Positions 22,699-32,752 of a DNA stretch of 64,000 nucleotides are shown here, one piece after another. The DNA lies in assembly GCA_016630955.3 (NCBI GenBank), contig CM049985.1, positions 1,860,001 to 1,924,000 on the forward strand. The letters are read 5' to 3'. Both the position numbers and the translations under genes were made by a program. Origin of the DNA: Didymella arachidicola (Eukaryota > Ascomycota > Dothideomycetes > Pleosporales > Didymellaceae). Each line of letters opens with the position of its first letter. The first letter of the stretch is position 1. The notes under the pieces were generated by a model. That model made no database searches. It was not told the origin of the DNA and saw nothing but the letters and a program-made list of their open reading frames with translations.

Positions 22699-25359
22699 TA
22701 CTAATTAGGTAGATCACAAGTGTGGGATACACGGCTCGACATATGGGTGCAGCTTTCACTGTTGAAGTACGATTGCGATACGTGACGGGGCAAAAGAAAA
22801 AGCTTGTATGGTCAAACGGTCAAACCTATCTCGATAAGATCGTCAGTAGGCTGGCAGCTGGAACGCCAAAAACCCTAGAATAGACGCACTGAGCGACAAA
22901 TCATGGATAAGTTGAAATATGACCGCAACTGTCTGTATACTTGATGTGAACGCCACATGAGATTTCTGGGAAGCCTTGTGGAAGACAACATTGCACATCT
23001 TTAGTTGCTACTATCTTCACTTCCTCGCAGCTTTCTCGTCCCAAATTGAGGGACCACAAGCAGCATGTGAAAAATCTGCTACAATGGAAGCTGTTCATGG
23101 ATTGTGTCAAGCCGATCAAGCCATGACTTTACAGCACTGCAGTGTGCATGAACAAGTGGGCAGTCACCAACCCGCACGCAAAAGCACCACCACACGCCAA
23201 ACCCCCACCCAAACCGCAAAGACCGCTAAACCCACCCGTTCCAGCTGACAGAAAGCAAATATAGCATAAGTACAGCACCCGCCTGCCAATCAGCTCGTCC
23301 AGCCGCGCACCTCAGTCCGCTAGCCCGTTGCAGCAAAAGGCTGAGCTAGTTAGCTCCGCGGCGTCAGCCCTACGCAGCAACCCTGCTAGCGGCCGCGCCT
23401 GTCGCGTGTGTAAGATCGGATCTATGCGTAATGCTTGCTATTTTTGGGGGCCGAGTCGAGGTTACAAAGTCCGTTTGTAATTATGGACATTCATTTCTGT
23501 CGACGACGGCCAGCCGTGTGTTTGCCATGTTGTGGCCCCGAGGTGTGGGAGATGTGAGGTTGGTCGCACCGGCCTGGGGATTGAGGCACTAAATATAATG
23601 CAATGCAGAGGCTGCGCGGATGCTGTGCCTGGATGTTTGCCTTGGCGATATATCTGTGGCAGTTCTGAGCACGTGGTGTCTGGTATTATTATGTCGGGTG
23701 GTGATGCTGTCCCGGGACGCTTTCGGCACGGTGGGACGACGTTGCGAAGTTATTGTTGACGAATCCGATTGGTAAGGCTGAACGGCGGTCTAAAAGTCGG
23801 TCTCATTGGTCTTTGTAATTGCTTCCTAGTAAACGAGGCGCTGCTGAGGACAGACAGCAACAGGCTTGTGAGGAGGTCGATTGGACAGACCTGGTGATGA
23901 CAACAGTCCCTTGAACAATCATACTTGCATATGCAAGCAACACAACGTTGGTTCCGCTCATGAGTGACTCGAACGGTGCGCCGGTGAGCTTCGACTCATA
24001 AAACACAATATCTGCATCATCAAGTTCAGCCAGACGTGCTGAACCCAGTCTACAATTGCGGCACAACCTCCGGTCCAAGCTCGCGTTTGGCAGCGGCCGC
24101 CATCCCGATTTGGATGCGCTGCGACTGGCGCCGGCGGGTACCTGAGGCACAGCTGAACAGAGTGCGCTGAAACGCATCGATGAATCGTCCACTACTGCAG
24201 CACAAGTCGCCGTGGTTGCATATGCAATGCTATTATAGCGCACTCCATCTCCGAGATTCAAAGGTGCCAGGCAGCGACAGAGCGTGTGCCTGCGAGCAGA
24301 CGTTGGAGAGTCGTTGGGTCAGAGACAGAGCCCGAGCATCGCTGTCCGTCGAATGCTGGAGAGAGGACGCTCAGTGCACCGCCATGCGCTGTATTCCCTC
24401 GACTGAAAACATTGCGATAATCGCAGTGATTCGTCGACTGGCACGCTCCGGCCTTGGGGCGGCCTCTGGAATTGGTCGGCAAGACTGTAACGTCGTCCAA
24501 GTAAATACGTCTGCCCTGGCCTTAGGCGGGCACCAAGCTCGTCATCGCCAGTCAATGTTTTGAACTGTACGACCAAGGGCAACGGAACGATTCTACGCGC
24601 AGTACCGGTAATACACCAGCAAGAGTCCCAAAGAAGCGGTTCTTGGGCTCCGGTTCGCGGGTCTTGCTCGTTAATCACGGCGCAGCCCACGCCGCATCGC
24701 CGCGCCGCCGGGAGTAGAAGGGCGCAACACCCACACGGGGATAGGAACGTGTGTTGCCCACATGAAACGGACGTCCTATTCGCGGGCTGGTGAGTAGGTG
24801 CTCGGCAGGGCGATGCTGTATGACTGTGTCGACAAGGCCAATGAGATTTCGCAGGCGCCTGTCAGAGATTCCGATGCCTGAGGGAATTTGGAAGAACAGA
24901 GACGACGTTGAACACGTGTTTGTGAGGACGACTTTCGTCGAGCGCGCTGCGCGCAGAGGCAGGCAGCACTCGACGCCCGAGGCCGCACACGAGTATTGGC
25001 CAACTTCATCGCAGTACCAATAGTGTCGTGCACTCTTGTTGTCTTCATTCCAACCGCGGTACCGCCGGCATCCTGCGATCTGTCTGCACCTGTCTTTCCT
25101 AATCAGCACAACAGAGGTCAGGGTCCGGGTGCCCCCATGTCATCAGCCGCATGCGCACGTCCCTTCCCAAACTGTGGCAGAGCACACTTCCCATTTTAGC
25201 GCAGCGCCGCAGCTTGTAATGCTCCGACGAACGACGAGTAGCGCAGCGGTTTTGCACGCTCTGACTAGATGCCTGAATGCAATGCCGGAGGCTAGTGGGG
25301 GCAAGCCACGAATGCGGCCGCTAGATTGGTGGCAGGTGTGGTGGAACGCGTGGGTAGTG
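22699..25359. other. 2.6-kb gene-free stretch upstream of the micro-ORF array
   Basis: No supported gene on either strand. The left part is mixed composition; the part from about 23160 is GC- and C-rich with an AC-rich patch (23160-23250). Open frames around 23800-25100 on both strands overlap each other and lack recognisable features. Its right end is presumably the promoter of the transcript carrying the micro-ORFs. Confidence 0.45.
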
Positions 25360-25365
25360 TATAAA
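25360..25365 (+). promoter_or_regulatory. TATA box of the micro-ORF transcript (putative)
   Basis: TATAAA within GTGTATAAAGATG. It is followed after about 60 nt by a long CT-rich, purine-poor leader (25430-25590) typical of strongly expressed fungal mRNAs. It lies 230 bp before the first micro-ORF copy. Confidence 0.5.
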
Positions 25366-25591
25366 GATGCCTGGCCTAGGCAAAAGGTAGGGACATCATC
25401 AAGTCACCAGTACACACTTCCGAGAGGCCTTTCATCCCGCAGTTCTTTTCCTATAAGTCTGTTGCGTTCTCAGGAGTCTTTGTATCGCAACCTCATCTGC
25501 TTCTTCAGCGAGTCTTCAGCGTGTCTTCACCAGCTTCATTCTCAAACGTTCAACGCCTTCGTCTCTTTCCCAACCTCGTCACTTCAGAGTC

Positions 25592-25618
25592 ATATTCGGT
25601 CGCGACGGCTACAACTAA
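25592..25618 (+). other. micro-ORF copy 1, lacks ATG (xFGRDGYN-stop)
   Basis: ATA TTC GGT CGC GAC GGC TAC AAC TAA reads I-F-G-R-D-G-Y-N-stop. It matches copies 2-4 codon for codon, except that the position of the start codon is ATA. The frame is open upstream to 25457 without any ATG. It could be a decayed copy, a non-AUG start, or part of a spliced product. It lies 119 bp before copy 2. Confidence 0.6.
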
Positions 25619-25710
25619 AGCACACACGATCACATTGACTGCACCCTAAGGCTCAGCATCAACAATCACCCATACCAACAACTTCATTCTACATCTATCT
25701 CATCGGGACC

Positions 25711-25734
25711 ATGGGCCGAGACGGATACAACTAA
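25711..25734 (+). CDS. micro-ORF copy 2: MGRDGYN
   Basis: Seven-residue ORF M-G-R-D-G-Y-N ending in TAA, with A at -3 and G at +4 (good initiation context). Codons differ from the other copies at synonymous positions (GGC CGA GAC GGA TAC AAC). Function unknown. It sits in a leader-like CT/AC-rich transcript with the other copies spaced 118-135 bp apart. Confidence 0.6.
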   Translation: MGRDGYN

Positions 25735-25828
25735 AGCTCTTCAAGCCTACAACGCACAACCCCCAATCATTGAGTCAATCAAGAGACGTCTTCAGCAACC
25801 CAAGCCACTCGCATATATCACCTCCAAA

Positions 25829-25855
25829 ATGGCCGGTCGCGGAGGATACAACTAA
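25829..25855 (+). CDS. micro-ORF copy 3: MAGRGGYN
   Basis: Eight-residue ORF M-A-G-R-G-G-Y-N ending in TAA, with A at -3 and G at +4. Codons GGT CGC GGA GGA TAC AAC. It shares G-R-x-G-Y-N and the stop position with the other copies, while the spacers between copies are not alignable by eye. Confidence 0.62.
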   Translation: MAGRGGYN

Positions 25856-25963
25856 GCTCCCACCACGAGCACGAACGGCGGTCTTCAGGCACACTGAGCG
25901 CCTGAGCAACACATACAAATCAACCCAACACCAAACCAATCCGACACCAGAAACATTCATCAA

Positions 25964-25990
25964 CATGTCCGGACGCGGCGGCTACAATTA
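25964..25990 (+). CDS. micro-ORF copy 4: MSGRGGYN
   Basis: Eight-residue ORF M-S-G-R-G-G-Y-N ending in TAG, with A at -3. Codons GGA CGC GGC GGC TAC AAT differ from copy 3 in third positions only, apart from residue 2, and the stop is TAG instead of TAA. That pattern is expected if the peptide, not the DNA, is conserved. Confidence 0.62.
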
Positions 25991-26062
25991 GCCCCATCGC
26001 CTCACACCCGACCCACATCGCTCGAACACATACCACCTCCCCTTACCACTCGACCCTCCACC

Positions 26063-26125
26063 ATGGCGCCTCCACGCCACCTCCCCAGCATCAGCACGCT
26101 CCGCAAACGACATAGCGAGCGCTAG
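26063..26125 (+). CDS. 20-residue ORF downstream of the array
   Basis: ATG in a perfect CCACCATGG context, 72 nt after copy 4, encoding a basic, Pro-containing 20-residue peptide with an R-K-R dibasic cluster and ending in TAG. Unrelated in sequence to the micro-ORFs. It may be the last cistron of the same transcript or chance; no homologue is known to me. Confidence 0.35.
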   Translation: MAPPRHLPSISTLRKRHSER

Positions 26126-26585
26126 CCAGCATTCCCCCCTCCTCTCCTACTATTTTCCTACGATTCCCAGCTCCGGCTATATACTTGTATACTTTTTGCT
26201 TTGTACACTATTCTGCTGTTTTCCATTGTTCCGTCCAGCGTTGTTGTCAGGTTTGCGTTCTGAGCGAGCGTCGTCGAGCATCTAGCAAGCGATGGAGTTT
26301 CTGATTTCACATATATGGTAGTCCTAGAAAGGGGGCATAAGCTCTTCACTGAGCGACTAACGAGCATTGGGCGGCGTTATTGGACATGGGGGTGTTATTT
26401 GAAGGTCTGATTCGTAGATTGGGTAGGTTGCTGTAAGGTTGTGGGCCCTGGGGGCTTTGGTATGCAGATAGTTGGATATACAAGTATACACTCAAACTCT
26501 CCGCCTTGGCCCTTGACGATGCTGTTCGTATGCGATGTGTGCTGTACCGGGCGCTGGACCAATATGTTGCGCCGATGTGAGTTGA
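26126..26585. other. 3' region between convergent transcripts
   Basis: AT-richer sequence (TATATACTTGTATACTT around 26176) that could hold the poly(A) region of the micro-ORF transcript. It lies tail-to-tail with the MSS1 gene. No ORF supported. Confidence 0.4.
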
Positions 26586-28768
26586 CTACTTGCCCACGCA
26601 GAATCTACAGCAGGTAGTCAGCAAAACGTCCAGACAGGTACGGCCGCAGCAACGGCCACGTTCCCCACAAACGCTATGATACTGTTTTGGAGCCTGAGCC
26701 GCAGCTGTCAGACGCCACGCTATAGTTGTCGAGGCTCGGTGTTGGGGCCAAAGCGTGCATGGGCGGCAATGCGTAAGGCTGCCGTAAGGCGGGCGGGGGC
26801 CGAAAGCCGTCCACCTGCACAACCACGGCCTCGCCAGCGCACTGCAATCTCGATCACTCGCCCAAACACACTTTACCTGGCAACGTGCATCCCACAGGTC
26901 TGCGACTGCATCTGCGTCTGCATATGCGACTAAGAAAAGAATCACTTACTTCTCGAAAACCACACCTAGCACCTCCTCCACGTCACCTCCCTCCCCCTTC
27001 CCTGTGATTCTCGCCAGCGCCTCAGCAGCACTTCTTAGACTCTCTGCCGCAAGCACGATATCGATATCGTCTGCTGAATCTGGCTCGATGCTGTAGGCGG
27101 AGTGCTCTTCGGTAAGCTCAGGAGTCACGGCAGCGAGAAAGGCGTCGAGGTGCACGAGGCATTCGGAGAGGAGGATGCGCTGGCGTTCTGTTGCAGCGAG
27201 GGATTCCTGCCAGATGTCGGGCGAAGGGTCGGAGTCGGGGACGAGGGCAGCGGTCATGGAGCGGAATGTGCTGGTCAGGGTGGTGAGGAAAGATTGTACG
27301 TTTCCAGGGTCTGTGGTGTGGCGTGCGAGAGCTGGGTTGGAGGCGGACACGCAGGAGATAAAGGAGATATGTGTAGCGGGAGGGCCAAGGGCAGTGTGGA
27401 TCTTTGCTTTCCAGGCATCTTCTGCGTTGGGCGTCGGGAGTCGATCGATTTTGTTCACTGCGACGACCACGTTGATGCCAGATTGGATGCACAACTTGGC
27501 CGTCTCTGTGACTTCAGGGTCCATGTCTGCAGTCGCGTCTTGGACAACTACCAGGATGTCGGACTCCAGAGCTCGCTGCTTGGCGCGTTTGATGCCCTCC
27601 TGCTCAACTGCACCGACCACTTCAGCTCCAACAAGGCCAGCCCTGCGCAGGCCAGCCATATCGCCGATCTTCACCAGCCAGCCGCCCAAATCGACGCTGA
27701 CTTCGACAATGTCTCTTGTTGTGCCAGCTTCCTGGGAGACAATAGCGGCCTCTCGCCCAACAATGCGGTTGAGCAGGCTGCTCTTACCAGCGTTTGGCGC
27801 ACCGAGTAGGGCCATGCTGATGCCGCTCCGGAGCAGCTCACCTCGCACTGCATTGGCTACGTGCGCTTCGATGTGTGCGCACAGGAGTCGTACCTGGTCT
27901 GCAACGGATGCGCAAAGCTGAGCCGGCGACTCGTCGAAATGCTGGTCCTCAGAGAAGTCAATCAGCGCTTCGAGCTCTCCTCTGGCTGCCAGCAACAGTG
28001 TGCGCCACTGCTCATAGCGCACCGCCAAGGACGATGTTGTGCCCCGGACAGATATCTGGCGCTGCTGCTCGGTCGATGCGGACAGTGTCTCTCCCAGCGA
28101 CTCGATCTGAGGCAGGTCCATGCGGTTGTTGGCGAAGGCACGGCGTGTGAACTCACCAGGCTCTGCATATCGAATTGAATGCCGTTGAGAGCCTCCGCTC
28201 AGCGCAGCACACCGAGGTATGGCAGCCAGCACTGCACGTACTATAGCAGGCCCCCCATGGACGTGCAACTCCAGCAAGTCCTCGCCAGTCACGGTTTTTG
28301 GGCCCGGGAAGTGGAGGACGAGGGCGCCCGAGTCGAGCAGAGTCGCGGGAGACGGTGGCTGGTGCGGGCTGTACAGCTTGCGGAGAGTGGCATGTCGAGG
28401 CTTGGGAAATGCTGTCGAGGGACAGAGCCCTGCATAGATCTGATGCGTGTGAGCGCGTTGCAGAGGGCGCAGAGGGCGCAGAGGGCGCAGATGACGTCGT
28501 TTCTTCGTACCTGCCTACATGCTGGGCCTGAGACGCGGATGACGGCTATTGCGGCCTTTCCAGACGCAGTGGACAGGGCGTAGATGGTCGGCTCGTCGAG
28601 GTGGGCATGGAATTGACGGTGCTGCACGAGGCTCAAGGGCCGGCGCAATGGTCGAGCGGCATGGCCAGCACGCAGACTCGTGCGGTGTGGGTCTGCATAA
28701 ACTGCAGGTCGAATGCTATGACGCAGAGATATGCGACTGCTTCGAAGCGAGGCAATGACAGCTCTCAT
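26586..28768 (-). CDS. MSS1: mitochondrial tRNA-modification GTPase (MnmE family)
   Basis: GTPase that with MTO1/MnmG makes the carboxymethylaminomethyl-type modification at U34 of mitochondrial tRNAs. Exons are 28768-28511, 28439-26950 and 26604-26586 (588 residues). The N-terminus is Arg/Ser-rich with no acidic residues for the first 30 positions, a mitochondrial presequence, followed by PTIYALSTASGKAAIAVIRVSGPA. Then come the tetrahydrofolate-binding fold and helical domain (EFTRRAFANNRMDL) and an inserted G domain: G1 GAPNAGKSS, K-loop GTTRD, G3 DMAG, G4 NKID. The terminal FCVGK carries the catalytic Cys (FCIGK in bacteria). This pentapeptide sits in a 19-nt last exon after a 345-nt intron, so reading without it would lose the active site. 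G3 is normally DTAG. The first intron (71 nt) contains a 9-bp tandem repeat. Confidence 0.94.
28460..28490 (+). repeat. 9-bp tandem repeat in MSS1 intron 1
   Basis: GCGCAGAGG repeated about 3.4 times inside the first intron of MSS1 (28510-28440). Likely to vary in length between strains. Confidence 0.85.
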
Positions 28769-28956
28769 GCCGAGAGCGTGAGGTCCAGAGCTCACATGTC
28801 GGTGGTGGTGGATTCCAGGCCTCGTGGTTCGCTCCTTCTCCGCAAAGTGGGTCCGGCGGCCGAACTTTTGAGGCCCGCCAAAATGTTTTCGAGCGCCGCC
28901 GCCAGCTCTCACCAACAACAGCAGCGCTTTCGTCTGAAGCAAGATTACAGCGCGCC
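28769..28956. promoter_or_regulatory. bidirectional promoter, MSS1 / MAK16
   Basis: Only 188 bp separate the two divergent start codons, so mitochondrial tRNA modification and ribosome biogenesis share a promoter. No TATA box is seen. Confidence 0.65.
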
Positions 28957-30025
28957 ATGGCCTCCGGTATGCTTGTCGAGGAATGCGGCTTACAAAGCAG
29001 TGCTGACATGTCCAGACGAAATCGTGTGGTCCATTATTGGCACCGACTTCTGCAGCTACAAGCTGAAGACGACCAAGGACCAGACCTTCTGTCGTAACGA
29101 GCACAACGTCTCCGGCTTCTGCAGCAAGCAGTCCTGCCCGCTCGCCAACTCGCGCTATGCCACCATCCGCTCCGACCCCAAGACCGGCGAGCTCTACCTG
29201 TACATCAAGGCCATCGAGCGCGCCCACCTGCCGAGCAAGTGGTGGGAGCGCATAAAGCTGCCCAAGAACTACACAAAGGCCCTCGAGATGGTTGACTCCC
29301 ACCTGCAATACTTCCCCAAGTTCCTCGTCCACAAGAACAAGCAGCGTCTGACCAGGCTGACCCAAGTCAACATCCGCATCCGCAAGCTGGCCAAGGAGGA
29401 AGAGCGCCTGGGAGAGCGTCTGGTGCCGCGCCTTGCGCCCAAGATCAGGAGGCGAGAAGACGCAAGGGAGAGGAAAGCATTGGCTGCTGCAAAGGTCGAG
29501 CGCTCCATCGAGCGCGTACTCATCGACCGCCTTCGCTCTGGCGCCTACGGTGACCGCCCACTCAATGTCGAGCCCAACGTCTGGAAACGAGTCATGAAGG
29601 GTCTGGAGAAGGAGGGTCAGCTCGAGCGCGACGAGGATTTCGACGACGGCGAGCTCGAAGATGAAGAGGAGAACGAGTACGAGTACGAGAACGGTGTCGG
29701 CGAGGTCGAGTACGTGAGCGACATCGAGGGCGAGTCAGACGATGAGATGGAAGACTTCGAGGACTGGGTTGGCGTACAGAGCCCTGACGAAGCCTCCGGT
29801 GACGACAGCGACGACAGCGAGAGCGCAAGTGAAGATGAGCACGAGTCGGATGGCGAGGACAATGAGGCACTCAAGAAGGCTCTTGCCAACCTCAAGCGGA
29901 AACGGCCCGCTGCGCCACCCTCGAAACCCAAGAAGAAGCCTTCGAGAGATCCCAAGGGCGCCAAGCGCGAGATCGAGTACGAAATCGAGAGGGAGCCTGC
30001 CGCGAGAGAGACTCTGCGCAACTAA
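28957..30025 (+). CDS. MAK16: ribosome biogenesis factor MAK16
   Basis: Nucleolar protein needed for 60S subunit assembly. Exons are 28957-28966 (10 nt: Met-Ala-Ser plus one base) and 29016-30025 (339 residues); the 49-nt intron has a GCTGAC branch site. The ribosomal-L28e-like N-terminal half is strongly conserved: DEIVWSIIGTDFCSYKLKT, FCRNEHNVSGFCSKQSCPLA, ERAHLPSKWWERIKLPKNY and KQRLTRLTQVNIRIRK. Its four Cys (FC..RNE, FCSKQSC) form the expected metal site. The C-terminal third is a long Asp/Glu tract (DDGELEDEEENEYEYE...) followed by a Lys-rich tail (KRKRPAAPPSKPKKK), probably nuclear targeting. The upstream in-frame ATG at 28601 is not used in this model, because homologues begin at M-x-x-DEIVW. 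Confidence 0.95.
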
Positions 30026-30470
30026 TACCCTGCACTTCATCTTCACAGCATTGGCGTTCATGTCTGGCACGGAGTTCGAGCATCTTAGAGAGGTACGGAA
30101 AAGTTATGCAGCACCATATTCTGCAGCTGTGTGTTGCTACGACTGTCACAATCTACATGCCAAAAGGCTTCAATCATGTTACATCTGCAGTTCAATCTCT
30201 TCGTCGTTGAACAGCACAAGAGGCTATCTGAAACACCAAATTTAGGGGCCTGCCTCGGTCAATCATCAAAACAGGCAATTTGCCGAAGAAACGGCACGCT
30301 CGGTCTTTCTAATTGTAGAACTTCCCTGCAAGGTACCACTATTTCTTTTTTCAGCCTCTGTGCATACGACATGTTCATTTCAGCAGCTATGACGTTCAAG
30401 CCCCTTATAAGTCCCCTTTGCCGGCAGAACTGGGCTTCTTCGACCATTACTGAACGTCACCTCACCCACA
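30026..30470. other. intergenic; promoter of the protease gene
   Basis: TTATAAG near 30405, flanked by two CCCCT (STRE-like) elements, precedes the protease start by about 65 bp. No gene. Confidence 0.5.
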
Positions 30471-31723
30471 ATGTTGACGACTATCACCTTACTTGCTGCC
30501 GCTACAGCAGCGACCGCATCTGTGATCGAGCTGCCGGTCCGCATTTCAGACGGCTATGTACGCTTCTCATTGCCATCGTCACCATACAAAACTAACCTTC
30601 GAAGGCTTCTGTACCAGTGGAAGTCGGCACACCTCCCAGGCCCTACTATCTGCTCTTCGACACTGGCTCTTCTAACGTCTGGGTTACATCGACAGCCTGC
30701 ACAGAAACATCTTGCCCTAACTCACGGCCCTATAATCGGACTCTTTACTCCGCCAATGCTTCTTCTACATCCACAGATTTACACTCCTTGACCAGTGTCG
30801 GCTACGTCGATGGCGATGGCATTGCAGGCGCCGCGATCCAAGATATTTTCGCCACCCAGGACGGCAGCTTGGAGTGGAACCAGACCTTCCTGTCCGTGAA
30901 CGAGAGCAGCTGGCGCTGGATCACTGCCGACGGCTTCGTAGGATTGGGGTTCAGCAGCATAGCCGCAGCCAACACGTCCTCGCTTGTCGAAACACTGCTC
31001 TGGGACGGGAAGCTCGATAAACCACGCTTCGGCTTGTTCTACGGCACCAATCTCGTCGACGAGGGCGTGCAGAACGGTGTCCTGACCATCGGCGGCAGCG
31101 CGGAGGAAAAGTACGTCGACGGCTCCGTGGTCTTCGCGCCGCTCAGAAAGGAGGACCCGTATCAACTCTGGCGCACACCCCTGCGAAGCGTCAACGTCCT
31201 CGTCGCCCGTGAGCCCAACGCAACCGTCATCCTCAACAACGGCCATCTGCCAGACACAACCGATCCCGACAACGTGTGGCCCCGTTCAAACACCACGTGG
31301 TCCATGTACGGCGCCGGTCGCGTTGTCTTCGACACTGGCGCTGGTCGCGTCTCCGTCCCCGACGAGATCATCGAACCCATCTACTACAACCTGGGCTGGA
31401 ACGTGACCAAGCTCACCAACGGCGAGGAGAGAATGGAGTGCAAGCACCTCAACGCCTCCTGGGCGCTGACATTTACGCTGGGCGAGGGCGCAGAGGAGGA
31501 CGATGTCAGTTTCAGCATCCGCGGCGACGAGTTCATCGAGCCTGGGACCGAGTGCATGCCGCCCATTGATAACAGTGGATCCGATCAGTTTGCCCTCCTT
31601 GGATCTGCGTTCTTGCAGCGGTTTTATACTGTTTTTGATTTTGGGGCTGAGAAGGTGGATGAGTATGAGCCGCGTATTGGGTTTGGCAGGTTGAAGAAGG
31701 AGTGGGATTACTTGTACCAGTGA
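30471..31723 (+). CDS. secreted pepsin-like aspartic protease
   Basis: A1-family endopeptidase acting outside the cell or at the wall. Exons are 30471-30557 and 30605-31723 (401 residues). The 47-nt intron has an ACTAAC branch site and an unusual AAG acceptor; this join gives RISDGY-ASVPVEVGTPP, exactly the family pattern. Signal peptide MLTTITLLAAATAATAS (cleavage about residue 17). There is no long propeptide, as in many yapsin-like or OPSB-like fungal proteases. First catalytic Asp in FDTGSSNVW, flap Tyr region around GYVDGDG, second catalytic Asp in VFDTGAGRV, and the C-terminal QFALLGSAFLQRFYTVFDF. Several N-x-S/T sites. There is no clear GPI signal (ends KKEWDYLYQ), so I favour a soluble secreted enzyme. 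Confidence 0.92.
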
Positions 31724-32752
31724 GCTATTGTAGCGAGTGGTGGTGACTGAAAGCATCTCACACGGCTCCGGCTCCGAAGTCATTGTAAACTCTAGAATAT
31801 AATCGCATCGCAAGGTGCATGGCCAACATTCAATTTCTCCCGTTCGTACTGACGTATCATTCAACCAACTAACCGGACATGACAGCAAATTCCTCATAGC
31901 CCACTCCTGACTTTCACATCTGTAGTAGATCTACACATCTCCACATCAACTCCCCTTCCTTCATAACCCGAATCCCCGCACCCCACTTTCACCGCGCATC
32001 GTATCCCCCTCGATATAGGCAGGCTGCGAGACGCACTCCCCTCCCTACCATCAATCGACCAACTTCGTGCCCATGCATACTTCCTCCTCAACGGCGGCAT
32101 CACCCAGAACGACCCAAGACTGTCGCCCGAGGTTGGCTCAGCACGCATGGAGCTGTATAAAGCAGGATAAACACACGCGAATCCACAGCCTTTGTTTTTT
32201 TTTTCGTACTGCAAGCCAGGCAATTTCCCACACGGCAACAAGCAGATTTAAATGCCGGGCTGAGCGGATGGAAGTGCGGGAATACCTGCGCTGAGAGGAA
32301 GCTGGTGGGTGTATTGCTGTAGTTACATGATTCTTTCTGTGCGCTGGAGGACGCTTGGTTAAGGGGTGAGAGCGATAGGGCGCCGCTGTGGTGTGCGGAG
32401 GAGGGGAGCTGAATTTTTGTGGGAGTTTGAGTCTGGTGTGGCTTTAGGGAGTTTGGTTAGCTTGAATTGCTTGGTGATGTTAATGAGGGGGGGAGGGGGG
32501 TCGAATTTGGAGTACATATTGGAAAGGGGAAGGAGGCGCGTCTTCTAGGTCGTATGTGCGAGTGACGGTTCGTTCGTGTACTCACAGGTAAATTGACAGT
32601 TCGGTGTAAGATGAGTGTCATTATCGCGGGCACCCGCCCAGTAATTACATAAAAGCGCTATCGTGCAAGCCATCCAAAAAGCGAGCGTGAGAAGAATATA
32701 TGGGCCAGCCTGACCCCCGCAACCCGGCCGTCGAAGTAATACTACCTAGTGT
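31724..32752. other. intergenic between convergent genes
   Basis: 3' flanks of the protease and peroxidase genes. Short C/T tracts and a T run at about 32200; no gene recognised. Confidence 0.5.

Noticed and set aside
25036..25638. 200-codon plus-strand ORF reaching into the micro-ORF leader
   Set aside because: Composition is that of a CT-rich leader and promoter read as protein; no domain, and its frame differs from the micro-ORFs.
28289..29365. Long minus-strand frame extending MSS1 upstream across MAK16
   Set aside because: The part beyond 28768 is antisense to the conserved MAK16 coding sequence; the MSS1 presequence starts at 28768.
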